This document shows positions 1-8,296 of a DNA stretch of 64,000 nucleotides, one piece after another. The position numbers were made by a program, and so were the translations under genes. Source of the DNA: Actinomadura cremea (GTDB lineage Bacteria > Actinomycetota > Actinomycetes > Streptosporangiales > Streptosporangiaceae); the NCBI RefSeq assembly GCF_014648495.1, contig NZ_BMRF01000002.1, forward strand, positions 124,001 through 188,000. The letters are read 5' to 3'. The notes under the pieces are model-generated. The model worked only from the letters and a program-made list of their open reading frames with translations. It ran no database searches and had not been told where the DNA came from. Each line of letters starts with the position of its first letter. The first letter of the stretch is position 1.

Positions 1-2
1 GC

Positions 3-1244
3 ACCTCGGTGGTCGGCGGCGTCGAACCCCGGGGCCTGGACGACCACCCCGGCACCGTCTCCCTCGACCTCACCGGGCTCGACCGCGTGCTCGAGGTCGA
101 CCCCGTGAGCCGCGCGGCGCGCGTCCAGGCCGGGATCCTCGGCCCGGCGCTGGAACGGGAGCTGCGCCGGGACGGCCTGACGCTGCGGCACTTCCCGCAG
201 TCGTTCGAGTTCTCGACACTCGGCGGCTGGCTCGCGACCCGCGCGGGCGGCCACTTCGCGACCGTCTACACCCACATCGACGACCTGGTGGAGTCGATGC
301 GGGTCGTCAGCCCGTCCGGCGTGGGGGAGTCGCTCCGGCTGCCGGGCTCGGGCGCGGGCCCCTCGCCCGACCGGATGTTCCTCGGCTCCGAGGGGGCCCT
401 CGGCGTCATCACCGAGGCGTGGATGCGGCTGCGCGAGCGTCCCCGATGGCGAACCGGCGCGTCCGTCGAGTTCGACGACCACGCAGCCGCCGTCACGGCG
501 ACCCGCGTGATCGCCCAGTCCGGGCTCTTCCCGGCGAACTGCCGCCTCCTCGATCCGGCCGAGGCACTGATCAACGCGGGCGCGTCCGCGCGCGGCGGCG
601 TCCTGGTCCTGGCGTTCGAGTCGGCCGACCACCCGGTCGACGCGCCGATGGAGCGCGCGGTGGAGATCTGCCGCGACCACGGCGGCCGGATCCCGGCCGG
701 CGTCACGCGCGGGACGAGCACCGGAGCAGCGGGAACGTGGCGCTCGGCCTTCCTCCGGATGCCCTACCAGCGGGACGCCCTCGCGGCCCGGTCGATGATC
801 GTGGAGACCTTCGAGACCGCCTGCACCTGGGACCGCTTCGACGCCCTCCGCGACGCCGTCCGCACCGCCGCCGAGCAGGCCCTCGCGTCCCTCGGCGAGA
901 CCGGCGTCGTGACCTGCCGGTTCACCCACGTCTACCCGGACGGCCCGGCGCCCTACTTCGGCATCTACGCCTCCGGCCGGTGGGGCCGGACGGTCGAGCA
1001 ATGGGACGAGGTCAAGGCGGCCGTCTCGGACGCCATCGCGGCCCACGGCGGCACCATCACCCACCACCACGCGGTCGGCCGCGACCACCGCCCCTGGTAC
1101 GACCGGCAACGCCCCGACCCCTTCGCGGCCGCGCTCCGCGCCGCCAAGGCGTCCCTCGACCCCGCGGGCATCCTCAACCCCGGCGTCCTCATCGACCCGC
1201 ACCCCGAGCCCACCGCACAGACGAAGACCACACCCAACCCATGA
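3..1244 (+). CDS. FAD-linked oxidase, alkyldihydroxyacetonephosphate-synthase-like (5' end outside window)
   Basis: The open frame enters from the left edge already inside the FAD-binding fold: the first residues read TSVVGG, the usual end of the pyrophosphate-binding loop of the PCMH/FAD_binding_4 fold. Downstream are GSEGALGVITEAWMRL (FAD domain), a three-histidine loop ITHHHAVG and the C-terminal DPAGILNPGVL typical of FAD-linked oxidases. The HHH loop and overall order fit the alkyl-DHAP synthase/glycolate-oxidase superfamily. In actinomycete catabolic clusters such proteins are often oxidases rather than ether-lipid synthases, so the substrate is unknown. About 100-150 N-terminal residues must lie upstream of the window. 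The internal GTG at position 9 is not a credible start because it cuts the FAD loop. Confidence 0.85.
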   Translation, partial: TSVVGGVEPRGLDDHPGTVSLDLTGLDRVLEVDPVSRAARVQAGILGPALERELRRDGLTLRHFPQSFEFSTLGGWLATRAGGHFATVYTHIDDLVESMRVVSPSGVGESLRLPGSGAGPSPDRMFLGSEGALGVITEAWMRLRERPRWRTGASVEFDDHAAAVTATRVIAQSGLFPANCRLLDPAEALINAGASARGGVLVLAFESADHPVDAPMERAVEICRDHGGRIPAGVTRGTSTGAAGTWRSAFLRMPYQRDALAARSMIVETFETACTWDRFDALRDAVRTAAEQALASLGETGVVTCRFTHVYPDGPAPYFGIYASGRWGRTVEQWDEVKAAVSDAIAAHGGTITHHHAVGRDHRPWYDRQRPDPFAAALRAAKASLDPAGILNPGVLIDPHPEPTAQTKTTPNP

Positions 1245-1322
1245 CGGGGCAGCCCTCGACCGTGACCAGCAAGCCGGTGCAGACGCGGTTTCTGGCGAGC
1301 GCCGGGTGCGCTCTGCTTTAGG

Positions 1323-1532
1323 TCAGCGCAGGTCGTACCGGCCGCTTCGCACCTCGGTGACGAACGCGGCCCACGTTCTCGTCGTGAGCGAGAGGTGCCC
1401 GGCGTGCGGCGCCTTGCTGTCGCGCACGCAGATGCTCGCCGCGAGGTCGGCGACCTCGACACAGGCACCGCCTGCACCGTTGCTTCGGCTGCTCTTGCGC
1501 CATGTCGTGCTGGAAAGATTCGGCGAATACAC
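1323..1532 (-). CDS. DUF397 domain protein, partner of the XRE regulator
   Basis: A 69-residue protein covering a whole DUF397 domain: WRKSSRSN near the N-terminus, CVEVADL, VRDSKAPHAG and a terminal WAAFVTEVRSGRYDL. The GTG start at 1532 has AAGGAG about 7 nt upstream, inside the end of the preceding regulator gene. The 13-bp gap and shared strand make it the second gene of a two-gene unit. DUF397 proteins almost always sit beside XRE-DUF5753 regulators in Streptomyces relatives (the WhiJ/BldB-type gene pairs), where they are thought to modulate the DNA-binding partner. Base composition is lower in GC than the flanking catabolic genes. Confidence 0.85.
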   Translation of the reverse strand: MYSPNLSSTTWRKSSRSNGAGGACVEVADLAASICVRDSKAPHAGHLSLTTRTWAAFVTEVRSGRYDLR

Positions 1533-1545
1533 GCCGCACTCCTTC

Positions 1546-2406
1546 TCAATCTGTCAGGCCATCGGCAACACGCCTGATGAAGCGCACGGAAGCTTCGGGC
1601 GGGAGCGCCGAGGCACGTAGGTGGTCTATTACGAGCGTATACCGTTCGATGTCGCCTGGTTCTTCCAAGTATTGGCTGCTCGTCAGGTCTTCGAGGTAGA
1701 TGACGTCGTTCGCGTCTTGCTCCGGGAACGTCAGGCGATGGAAGGAAGTGCCCATGGACGCGTGGGCGCCTTGTTCGAACGGCAGAACCTGCAGAGTGAC
1801 GTTAGGAAGTTCGGCGAGTTCCTCCAGCCGGTGCAACTGAGTCACCATCGTCCCCCGACCACCGACCATGCGGCGAAGAGCGGCTTCGTCGAGCACGACC
1901 CAGACCTCAAGTGGGTCGGCCTGGGCGAGTAGTGCCTGCCTCGTGGCTCTGGCCGTGAGCTGGCGCTCGATCTCGTCCGCGTCGAGCGATGGACGGTGAG
2001 CCCGAATGATCGCTTCCGCGTACTCATCGGTCTGCATCAGGCCCGGGATGAGATCGGACTGATAGATCATGAGGGACCGAGCGCCGTCTTCCAATCCAAC
2101 GTAGCTCTGGAACCAACTCGGGAGCGCATCGCTGTAGGTGCTCCACCATCCTCGATGGCTGGCTTGGCGTCGAAGCAGGTGGAGGGCCTTGCGCATCTCC
2201 TCATCCACTTCGTAGGCGCTCAAGAGACGATCAAGATCAGTGGCGCGGATGCCGGTACGGCCGGTCTCGATGCGGCTGACCTTGGACTCGGACCATCCGA
2301 GGGTCCTGCCTACTTCGGCGCAACTGAGGTTGTGCGTCTCCCGGAGCCGGCGCAGCGCGGCGGCAAGCCTCCGTCGTCGTGCTGTGGGACTGGAGCGAGG
2401 TGCCAC
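1546..2406 (-). CDS. XRE-family regulator with DUF5753 domain
   Basis: About 286 residues. An N-terminal helix-turn-helix (roughly residues 14-68, with CAEVGRTLGWSESKVSRIETG) is followed by a DUF5753 effector domain (about 85-280) with the usual WFQSYVGLE, IPGLMQTDEYA and LEELAELPNVTLQVLPF segments. I chose the GTG at 2406 because GGAAGAGG lies 6 nt upstream; the longer TTG start at 2475 lies inside the repeat array upstream and has no such site. Proteins of this family pair with DUF397 proteins, as here, and control development or secondary metabolism in actinomycetes. Three evenly spaced TGCAAG repeats just upstream are candidate autoregulatory sites. The ligand is unknown. Confidence 0.85.
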   Translation of the reverse strand: MAPRSSPTARRRRLAAALRRLRETHNLSCAEVGRTLGWSESKVSRIETGRTGIRATDLDRLLSAYEVDEEMRKALHLLRRQASHRGWWSTYSDALPSWFQSYVGLEDGARSLMIYQSDLIPGLMQTDEYAEAIIRAHRPSLDADEIERQLTARATRQALLAQADPLEVWVVLDEAALRRMVGGRGTMVTQLHRLEELAELPNVTLQVLPFEQGAHASMGTSFHRLTFPEQDANDVIYLEDLTSSQYLEEPGDIERYTLVIDHLRASALPPEASVRFIRRVADGLTD

Positions 2407-2450
2407 GGGTTGCCTCTTCCTGTCGGGCGGGATAGATCTCCGAGCGAAAT

Positions 2451-2495
2451 CTGCAAGTCGCTTGTGACTTTGCAAGATGCAATCTAGGTTGCAAG
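2451..2495. promoter_or_regulatory. Three TGCAAG repeats at 19-bp pitch upstream of the XRE gene
   Basis: CTGCAAG starts at 2451 and TTGCAAG at 2470 and 2489, all in the same orientation, so the hexamer TGCAAG recurs at exactly 19-bp intervals (2452, 2471, 2490). The array ends about 45 bp upstream of the chosen XRE start, where a promoter or operator is expected. Direct binding by the XRE protein is an inference. Confidence 0.45.
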
Positions 2496-2623
2496 CGAGA
2501 TCGAGTTACAGCGTGTCAGTCTTCGGACGCACAGGGTGCTCGAACGCCGAACAAAGCAGCCCCGGGCCGGTGCGGGCACACCGGGTCCCAGGGCCTGAGT
2601 CCGACTGGAAAGGAGCCGGACCT

Positions 2624-2950
2624 GTGTCGAATCTATCGAGTACACATCCCTCGGGAGGTGGTGCCCGGTGGCGAGTGGACCGGGGCACTACCGTGCGGCG
2701 GGTCGGTTTGCTGGCCGACCTGGGCCTTGGCCTGATGGAGCTGGGACGATCGTCGCGCCTGCTGCTCGCAGGCAACGGCCAGTCCGTCCTCTCCCTGCAC
2801 CATGACCGGGGATTCGTGACCGTGGCGGTCGTGCAGGACGGCCGGGGTGGCCGGGCCTACCTGTGGGGCGCCTCGGAGCGCTACGCGGCGGGCGCGGGAG
2901 CGGGCGAACTCCAGCGGGCGGCCTCTGCGCCGGCGGGGATCGTCCGATGA
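2624..2950 (+). CDS. Small uncharacterised protein preceding the ATPase gene
   Basis: A 108-residue protein of unrecognised family. The GTG at 2624 is preceded by AAGGAG about 8 nt upstream, which decides the start over earlier in-frame codons. The visible middle part, ADLGLGLMELGRSSRLLLAG, is followed by a short beta-rich stretch (SVLSLHHDRGFVTVAVV). There is no signal peptide and no metal motif. Its stop overlaps the start of the next gene by ATGA at 2947-2950, so it is translationally coupled to the anti-sigma-type ATPase. It diverges from the XRE/DUF397 pair. Function unknown. Confidence 0.6.
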   Translation: MSNLSSTHPSGGGARWRVDRGTTVRRVGLLADLGLGLMELGRSSRLLLAGNGQSVLSLHHDRGFVTVAVVQDGRGGRAYLWGASERYAAGAGAGELQRAASAPAGIVR

Positions 2951-3369
2951 CCGCCTGGGACGGGCAGGGCACCGGACGGCTCGAGGGCATCGGGGGCGTG
3001 GACGTCCGGGCGGTGCGGCGCTGGGTGCGCGGCGAGGTCACGCGGCTGGGCGCGGACGGCGCGGACCTCGGGGACGTCGACCTGATGGTGGACGAGATCG
3101 CCGGGAACGCGCTCCGGCACACGGCGAGCGGGTGCGCGGGCGGCGGCGTCTCGGCGGCGGTGCGCTCGGCGTCCGGCCGGATCCGCGTCGAGATCACCGA
3201 CGACGGCGGGGCGGCCTCGGTACCTGCGGCCAAGGCGCTCGTGGACGTCTGGGCCGAATGCGGGCGGGGGCTCGCCATGGTGGCGGCCCTGTCCGACGAC
3301 TGGGGCTTCGAGGTCGGCGACGGGGCATCGCGTCCGGTCACGGTGTGGTTCGAGGTCGCGCGGCGGTGA
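2947..3369 (+). CDS. ATP-binding protein, anti-sigma-factor (GHKL/HATPase_c_2) type
   Basis: A 140-residue single-domain GHKL ATPase. The N box reads DEIAGNALRHT (about residues 52-62), the G1 box ITDDGG and the G2 box GRGLAMV. This is the RsbW/SpoIIAB-like fold that in actinomycetes binds sigma factors or anti-anti-sigma proteins. Length matches the stand-alone family, and there is no sensor or membrane part. The ATG at 2947 overlaps the preceding stop and the gene's own stop overlaps the next start (GTGA at 3366), giving a three-gene coupled unit. No sigma factor or anti-anti-sigma gene is adjacent, so the partner cannot be named. Confidence 0.82.
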   Translation: MTAWDGQGTGRLEGIGGVDVRAVRRWVRGEVTRLGADGADLGDVDLMVDEIAGNALRHTASGCAGGGVSAAVRSASGRIRVEITDDGGAASVPAAKALVDVWAECGRGLAMVAALSDDWGFEVGDGASRPVTVWFEVARR

Positions 3370-3803
3370 CGGGAGCAGGACGAGCGCGTCTGCGGCGGGC
3401 GGTCGTTTCGGCGGCCGTCCCGCCGTGGGCGCGGACGCGGCTCGGGCGGGCCACGGCGGTGCGGCATCTCGCGTCGCTCGAGCCGGTGCTGATCGGCAGG
3501 AGTTGGCGGTGCCTGTGGCTCTACACCGAATCCACGGGTCCGCTGCTATGGGTGTACGCCGGGCGCGCTTCGCGCGAGGTCGGGACGCTGGTGACCGTGC
3601 GCGCCGTCCGAGGCGGAACCTGGAGCTACTACGGATCGGCGGACGGGCGGCAGCGGGCGTGGTGGTTCGCCGACTGCGGCGACACGCTCGCGGCGGCGGA
3701 ACGGCTGGAAGGCCACCTCAAGCACAGGATGTTCCCGGGGACCTTCGCCGACGTGCCGCCGTGGACTGTCGGAACGCGTGCTCGCGCAGGTAACGGCGCC
3801 TGA
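3366..3803 (+). CDS. Uncharacterised 145-residue protein coupled to the ATPase
   Basis: The GTG start at 3366 overlaps the upstream TGA (GTGA), so it is translated with the anti-sigma-type ATPase. After a basic, Arg-rich N-terminus the protein has Trp/Tyr-rich beta segments ([48 protein letters not shown]). No signal peptide, transmembrane segment or catalytic motif is visible. Similar small proteins are common next to such ATPases in Actinomadura-like genomes, but I do not recognise a named family. Transcription probably ends at the hairpin at 3816-3844. Confidence 0.6.
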   Translation: MTGAGRARLRRAVVSAAVPPWARTRLGRATAVRHLASLEPVLIGRSWRCLWLYTESTGPLLWVYAGRASREVGTLVTVRAVRGGTWSYYGSADGRQRAWWFADCGDTLAAAERLEGHLKHRMFPGTFADVPPWTVGTRARAGNGA

Positions 3804-3815
3804 GAACCACGGCAC

Positions 3816-3844
3816 GGCGGCGGTCGGGCAGCCCGGCCGCCGCC
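3816..3844. terminator. Bidirectional hairpin terminator between convergent genes
   Basis: GGCGGCGG (3816-3823) pairs with CCGCCGCC (3837-3844), extended inside by CGGG/CCCG, between a plus-strand stop at 3803 and the minus-strand thiolase stop at 3853. There is no U tract, as is usual in high-GC actinomycetes. Confidence 0.6.
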
Positions 3845-3852
3845 GGTGCGCG

Positions 3853-5075
3853 TCAGTTCAGGCGCTCGATGATCAGGGCCATGCCCTGGCCGCCGCCGAC
3901 GCACATCGTGACCAGGCCGGTGGACTTGTCACGGGTGCGCAGTGAGTTCAGCAGGGTGGTGGTGATGCGGGCGCCCGTCATGCCGAACGGGTGCCCGACC
4001 GCGATCGCGCCGCCGTTGACGTTCAGGCGGTCGATGTCGACGCCCAGCGCCCGGTAGGACGGGACGACCTGTGCGGCGAACGCCTCGTTGATCTCCACGA
4101 GGTCGATGTCGGAGATCGACATGCCCGCGCGGGCCAGGGCCTGGCGGCTCGCCTCCACCGGACCGAGGCCCATGATCTCCGGAGACAGGCCGGTGACGCC
4201 GGTGGCGACGATCCGGGCGAGCGGGGTGATGCCCAGGTCGGCGGCCTTGGCCGCACTCATGACGACCAGGGCGGCGGCGCCGTCGTTGAGGGGGCAGCAG
4301 TTCCCGGCGGTGACCGTTCCGTCGGGCCGGAAGACGGGCTCGAGCGCGGCGATCTTGTCCAGGGTGGTGCCGGGGCGGGGGCCGTCGTCGGCGTCGATCA
4401 CGCGGCCGTCCGGGAGCGTCACCGGGGTGATCTCGCGCTTCCAGAACCCGTCGGCGGCCGCCTGTTCGGCGAGGTTCTGGCTGCGGACGGCGAACTCGTC
4501 CTGGTCGCGGCGGGTGACGCCGTGGAGTTGCGCGACGTTCTCGGCGGTCTGCCCCATCGGGATGTAGACGTCGGGCAGGACGCCGGACGCCCGGGGTCCT
4601 CCCAGCCTTCGGCACCCCCTTCGGCGCGCTGTCCGGTGCGTGCGCGGGCGTCGTCGAAGCCGGGGTTGCGGGTCCCGGGGATCGAGTCGCTGCATCCGGT
4701 GGCCTGCAACCGGGACACGCACTCGACACCGGCGGAGACGAACACGTCGCCCTCGCCCGCCCGGACGGCGTGGAACGCCATGCGCGTGGTCTGCACGGAG
4801 GACGCGCAGTAGCGGGTGATCGTCGCGGCCGGGACCCGGTCGAGGCCGAGCGCGACCGCCACGACCCGCCCCATGTTGTAGCCCTGCTCGCCGCCCGGAC
4901 GGCCGCACCCCAGGTAGAGGTCGTCGATGTCGGCGCGGTCCAGTTCGGGGATCTGGGCGAGGGCGGCGTCGACCATGGACGCGGCCAGGTCGTCGGGACG
5001 GACGGAGACCAGCGACCCCTTCCCGGCCCGTCCGATGGGGGAGCGCGCGGCGGCGACGATGACGGCTTCCTGCAT
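3853..5075 (-). pseudogene. Thiolase (acetyl-CoA C-acyltransferase), single frameshift
   Basis: Both halves of a normal-length thiolase (about 407 residues) are present but in different frames. The first half starts at ATG 5075 (QEAVIVAAARSPIGRAGKG) and carries the acylated cysteine in ATITRYCASS (Cys90). The second half resumes with GVLPDVYIPMGQTAENVA and holds [16 protein letters not shown] and CVGGGQGMA. The frames switch at the C4/G3 run at 4590-4596: one additional C in that run would give a continuous WEDPRASGVLPDV. The defect may be a real inactivating mutation or a base-calling error in a GC homopolymer. It is the last gene of the 12-kb operon and would thiolyse the 3-ketoacyl-CoA made by the SDR and MaoC proteins. 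All catalytic residues are otherwise intact. Confidence 0.85.
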
Positions 5076-5086
5076 GGTGTCGTCCT

Positions 5087-5539
5087 TCACTCGGCGTACC
5101 GGGAGACGGCCTCGGCGACGCAGGCGGGCTTGGCCGCCCCGTCGGCCTCGACGGTCACGGCGTAGGTGGCCTGGACGGTCCCGTCCGGCTTCTCCTCGAC
5201 GTCCCGCACGGTCAGCCGTGCCCGGACCCTGGAGCCGGAACGGACGGCGGCGGGGAAGCGGACCTTGTTGAGGCCGTAGTTGATCCGCACGCTCGCGCCC
5301 TCCACGTGCAGAAGCTCCTGCATGAACGCGGCGACCAGGGACAGGGTCAGGTAACCGTGGGCGATGGTGCCGCCGAACGGGCCGGACGCGGCGCGCGCGG
5401 GGTCGGTGTGGATCCACTGGTGGTCGCCCGTGGCGTCGGCGAACGCGTCGATCCGGTCCTGGCCGATCTCCTTCCACCCGGTGGGCCCGAGTTCGGTGCC
5501 GGTCAGTTCGCGGAGCCGGGTGAGCGGAACCGTCTTCAT
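5087..5539 (-). CDS. MaoC-family (R)-specific enoyl-CoA hydratase
   Basis: A 150-residue hot-dog-fold hydratase. It has the hydratase-2 motif GDHQWIHTDPARA, with the catalytic Asp39 and His44 at the usual five-residue spacing, followed by FGGTIAHGYLTLSL. It should add water to a trans-2-enoyl-CoA. The ATG at 5539 overlaps the stop of the preceding MaoC-like gene (ATGA), and the thiolase starts 11 bp downstream. It is the only one of the three MaoC-fold proteins here that keeps both catalytic residues, so it is probably the active hydratase of the pathway. Stereochemistry and chain length are not predictable. Confidence 0.85.
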   Translation of the reverse strand: MKTVPLTRLRELTGTELGPTGWKEIGQDRIDAFADATGDHQWIHTDPARAASGPFGGTIAHGYLTLSLVAAFMQELLHVEGASVRINYGLNKVRFPAAVRSGSRVRARLTVRDVEEKPDGTVQATYAVTVEADGAAKPACVAEAVSRYAE

Positions 5540-5943
5540 GCGTCCTCCTCGTGGAGAAAGGGCCCGGTCGCCTCGGCGACGAGCACGGTGCGGTCGTCGG
5601 TGCCCGCGGTCCCGGTGAAGCTGCACCGGGCCATGGCGACGCCGTCGCCGGTCCAGGTCTCGGTCACCGTTCCCGCGATCGTGACGGTCTCGTCCGTGAG
5701 CGTGTTCCCGACGAACTTTGCCTCGATCTTTCCCCGCGCGTACCAGTGGTCGAGGTCGGAGAGCCCGACCATGAGCTGGACGACCGAGTCGAGCAGGAAC
5801 ATCGCCTGCGCGATCGTGCCGCCGAACAGCGGGCGGGCGACCTCGGGGTCGGTGTGGATGGCGCCGCTGCCGCCGCCCACCCGGCCGAAGTCGTCCAGCA
5901 TGTCCTGGGTGACGACGAACCGGACCGGTTCCAGCGCGGTCAT
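5536..5943 (-). CDS. MaoC/hot-dog-fold protein lacking the catalytic Asp
   Basis: 135 residues with the same fold as the next gene (HTDPEVARPLFGGTIAQAMFLLD) but with Gly25 where the hydratase-2 motif has Asp; His30 is kept. The rest (KIEAKFVGNTLTDETVTIAG) is a typical hot-dog strand order. In actinobacterial sterol and acid catabolism, paired MaoC-like proteins form heteromeric hydratases in which one chain is non-catalytic, and the ATGA overlaps on both sides suggest the same here with the 5940-6353 product. Whether it is catalytically silent or uses other residues cannot be told from sequence. Confidence 0.75.
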   Translation of the reverse strand: MTALEPVRFVVTQDMLDDFGRVGGGSGAIHTDPEVARPLFGGTIAQAMFLLDSVVQLMVGLSDLDHWYARGKIEAKFVGNTLTDETVTIAGTVTETWTGDGVAMARCSFTGTAGTDDRTVLVAEATGPFLHEEDA

Positions 5944-6353
5944 GCGCGCGTCCCTCCGGTCGCCGGCCAGACGAACGTCTTGCGGGCCGTCAGCACGCGG
6001 CGTCCGTCCGGGTGGCACACCGCATGCTCGACGACCACGTACAGCCGGCCGCGCCGTTCGTACTTGTCGGCGATCGACAGCCGCACCCGGAGGTCGGCGC
6101 CGAGGTCGGGACGGGCGTGGAACTCGATGGACTCGCGGGCGTGCACGGTGCCCGTGGGCAGGTCCACGACCTCCTTGACCGGGTACAGGGTGTCCAGGCT
6201 GAGCGGCGGGACGCCGCCCGGCCCGTACGGGTCGCGGCCGCGGCCGACCACGCGGGCGTAGTCGGCGGCCCCGGCCGGGGACAGTCCCAGCGGAACGGAC
6301 GGGTATTCGTGGCCGATCGTGAGGTCGTCCCACGACGTGGCGGGATCGGTCAT
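5940..6353 (-). CDS. MaoC-like / FAS1-type dehydratase-fold protein
   Basis: 137 residues starting [19 protein letters not shown], the usual N-terminus of FAS1-like dehydratase domains, with SIEFHARPDLGADLRVRLSIADKYERRG in the second half. The hydratase-2 Asp/His pair is absent. It overlaps the ABC ATPase gene upstream and the next MaoC-like gene downstream by ATGA, so the two small proteins are probably made in equal amounts and assemble together as a heteromeric hydratase or thioester-binding unit. Exact substrate unknown. Confidence 0.72.
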   Translation of the reverse strand: MTDPATSWDDLTIGHEYPSVPLGLSPAGAADYARVVGRGRDPYGPGGVPPLSLDTLYPVKEVVDLPTGTVHARESIEFHARPDLGADLRVRLSIADKYERRGRLYVVVEHAVCHPDGRRVLTARKTFVWPATGGTRA

Positions 6354-8296
6354 CCGGCGGGTACCTCGCTCTCATCGGACGGGCGCCGCCGTCGGGCGGC
6401 GGGGTCGGGAATGGGCACGGCGGACAGCAGCGTCCGGGTGTAGGCGTCGGACGGCCGGTGGCAGACGTCGTCGGAGTCGCCGAGTTCGACGATCCGGCCC
6501 CGGTGCACCACCGCGATCCGGTCGCTGATGTGCCGGACGACCGCGAGGTCGTGCGCGATGAACAGGTACGCGGTGCCGGTCTCGCGCTGGATCCGCTCCA
6601 GCAGCGTGATGATCTCGGCCTGGGTGGAGACGTCCAGCGAGGACACCGGCTCGTCGAACGCGATGAGCGCGGGCTCGACCGCCAGCGCGCGGGCGATCGC
6701 GATGCGCTGGAGCTGGCCGCCGGAGAACTGGTGCGGGTACTTGCCGAGGTCGGCGGGGTGCAGGCCGACCATCTCGAGCAGTTCCACCTGCCGGGCCCGG
6801 CCCTGCTCGGGCCCCTTCCACATCCCGTGGATGCGCAGCGGCTCGGCGAGGCTCGCGGCGATGCGGCGGCGCGGGTCGAGCGACGCGTACGGGTCCTGGA
6901 AGACCATCTGGACGCTGCGGCGCAGCTCCCGCAACCGCTTGCGGTTCATCGCGGTGACATCGTGGCCCTGGAAGGTGACGGTGCCCGCGGTGGGCTCCTC
7001 CAGCCGCAGCGCGCACCGCGCGATCGTGGACTTCCCGCTGCCGGACTCGCCCACGATCCCGAGGGTCTCGCCGCGCCCGACCGCGAAGCCGACGCCGTCC
7101 ACCGCGCGGTGGCCGCCGCGGCGGCCGAGCAGCCCGCCGCCGAACTCCTTGACCAGTCCCGTGATCTCCAGGACGGGCCGTCCGCCGTCCTCGGGACCGG
7201 ACGGCTCCGCGTGCGGCCTCTCGACGACGTGGACGCGGAGCGCGGTCCGCGGGGCCTCGTCGTCCAGTTCGGACGTGCGGTGGCAGCGGGCGTGCGAGCC
7301 GGGCGTGGACGTCTCCGCCAGTGGCGGTAGCTCGGTGCGGCAGCCGGCGTCGTCGGCGGCGAGCGGGCAGCGCGGATGGAACGAGCAGCCGCCGGGCCGT
7401 TCGGTGATCGGCGGCGGCGAGCCCGCGATGCCGGGCAGTTCCTCGGCCCTCGGGTGGTCGAGCCGCGGCACCGCCTGGATGAGGCCCCGGGTGTAGGGGT
7501 GGGACTGCCGCGCGTAGACCTGCGCGGTCGGGCCGGACTCGACGATGCGCCCGCTGTACATGACGTAGAGCCGGTCGGTGAATCCGGCGACGACGCCGAG
7601 GTCGTGGGTGATGAGCAGGATCGCGAGCCGGTCCTCCTCGACGAGCCGGTCCAGCAGTTCGAGGATCTGCGCCTGGACGGTGACGTCGAGCGCGGTCGTC
7701 GGCTCGTCGGCGATCAGCAGCTCCGGTTCGCCGGCCAGCGCCATCGCGATCATGGCGCGCTGCCGCATGCCGCCGGAGAACTCGTGCGGGTAGGCGTTCA
7801 CGCGGCGGCCCGGGTCGGGGATCCCGACATGGCCGAGCAGCTCGGCGGCGCGGGTGCGGGCGGCGCGGCGGCCGGTGGCGGGGTCGGCGCTGCGCACCGC
7901 CTCCCCGATCTGGTCGCCGATCGTGTAGACGGGATTGAGCGAGGACAGCGGGTCCTGGAAGATCATGCCGATCCGGCGCGCGCGGACCTCCCGGATCCGC
8001 TTGGCCGACGCGGTGACGAGGTCCTCCCCGTTCAGCAGGACCCGGGCGGCGGGGTCGATCCGTCCACCGCGGTGCTCGATCAGCCGGCTGACGGCCATCG
8101 CGGTGACGCTCTTGCCGGAGCCGGACTCGCCGACCAGCCCGACCCGTTCCCCGGCGTGCACGGTCAGGGACGCGTCCGCCACCGGCGTCGCGCCGCCGCC
8201 GACCGTCACGCGCAGGTCGCGCACGTCCAGCAGCGCCGCGGAGTCCCGGGCCTCCGCCGCCGCCCCGTCACCGGCCGTGGTGCTCAACTCGTTCAT
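6350..8296 (-). CDS. Peptide/nickel-type ABC transporter, two ATPase domains fused (DppD-DppF type)
   Basis: 648 residues with two complete ABC ATPase modules in tandem. The first has Walker [11 protein letters not shown], signature [12 protein letters not shown] and Walker [13 protein letters not shown]; the second has [25 protein letters not shown] and [12 protein letters not shown]. The first module ends with the oligopeptide-transporter C-terminal segment including [16 protein letters not shown]. These proteins power import by the Dpp/Opp/Nik family. The ATG at 8296 overlaps the stop of the DppC-like gene. Placement between the permeases and the MaoC genes inside a CoA-thioester operon suggests that the importer feeds the pathway with its substrate. 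Confidence 0.92.
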   Translation of the reverse strand: MNELSTTAGDGAAAEARDSAALLDVRDLRVTVGGGATPVADASLTVHAGERVGLVGESGSGKSVTAMAVSRLIEHRGGRIDPAARVLLNGEDLVTASAKRIREVRARRIGMIFQDPLSSLNPVYTIGDQIGEAVRSADPATGRRAARTRAAELLGHVGIPDPGRRVNAYPHEFSGGMRQRAMIAMALAGEPELLIADEPTTALDVTVQAQILELLDRLVEEDRLAILLITHDLGVVAGFTDRLYVMYSGRIVESGPTAQVYARQSHPYTRGLIQAVPRLDHPRAEELPGIAGSPPPITERPGGCSFHPRCPLAADDAGCRTELPPLAETSTPGSHARCHRTSELDDEAPRTALRVHVVERPHAEPSGPEDGGRPVLEITGLVKEFGGGLLGRRGGHRAVDGVGFAVGRGETLGIVGESGSGKSTIARCALRLEEPTAGTVTFQGHDVTAMNRKRLRELRRSVQMVFQDPYASLDPRRRIAASLAEPLRIHGMWKGPEQGRARQVELLEMVGLHPADLGKYPHQFSGGQLQRIAIARALAVEPALIAFDEPVSSLDVSTQAEIITLLERIQRETGTAYLFIAHDLAVVRHISDRIAVVHRGRIVELGDSDDVCHRPSDAYTRTLLSAVPIPDPAARRRRPSDESEVPAG

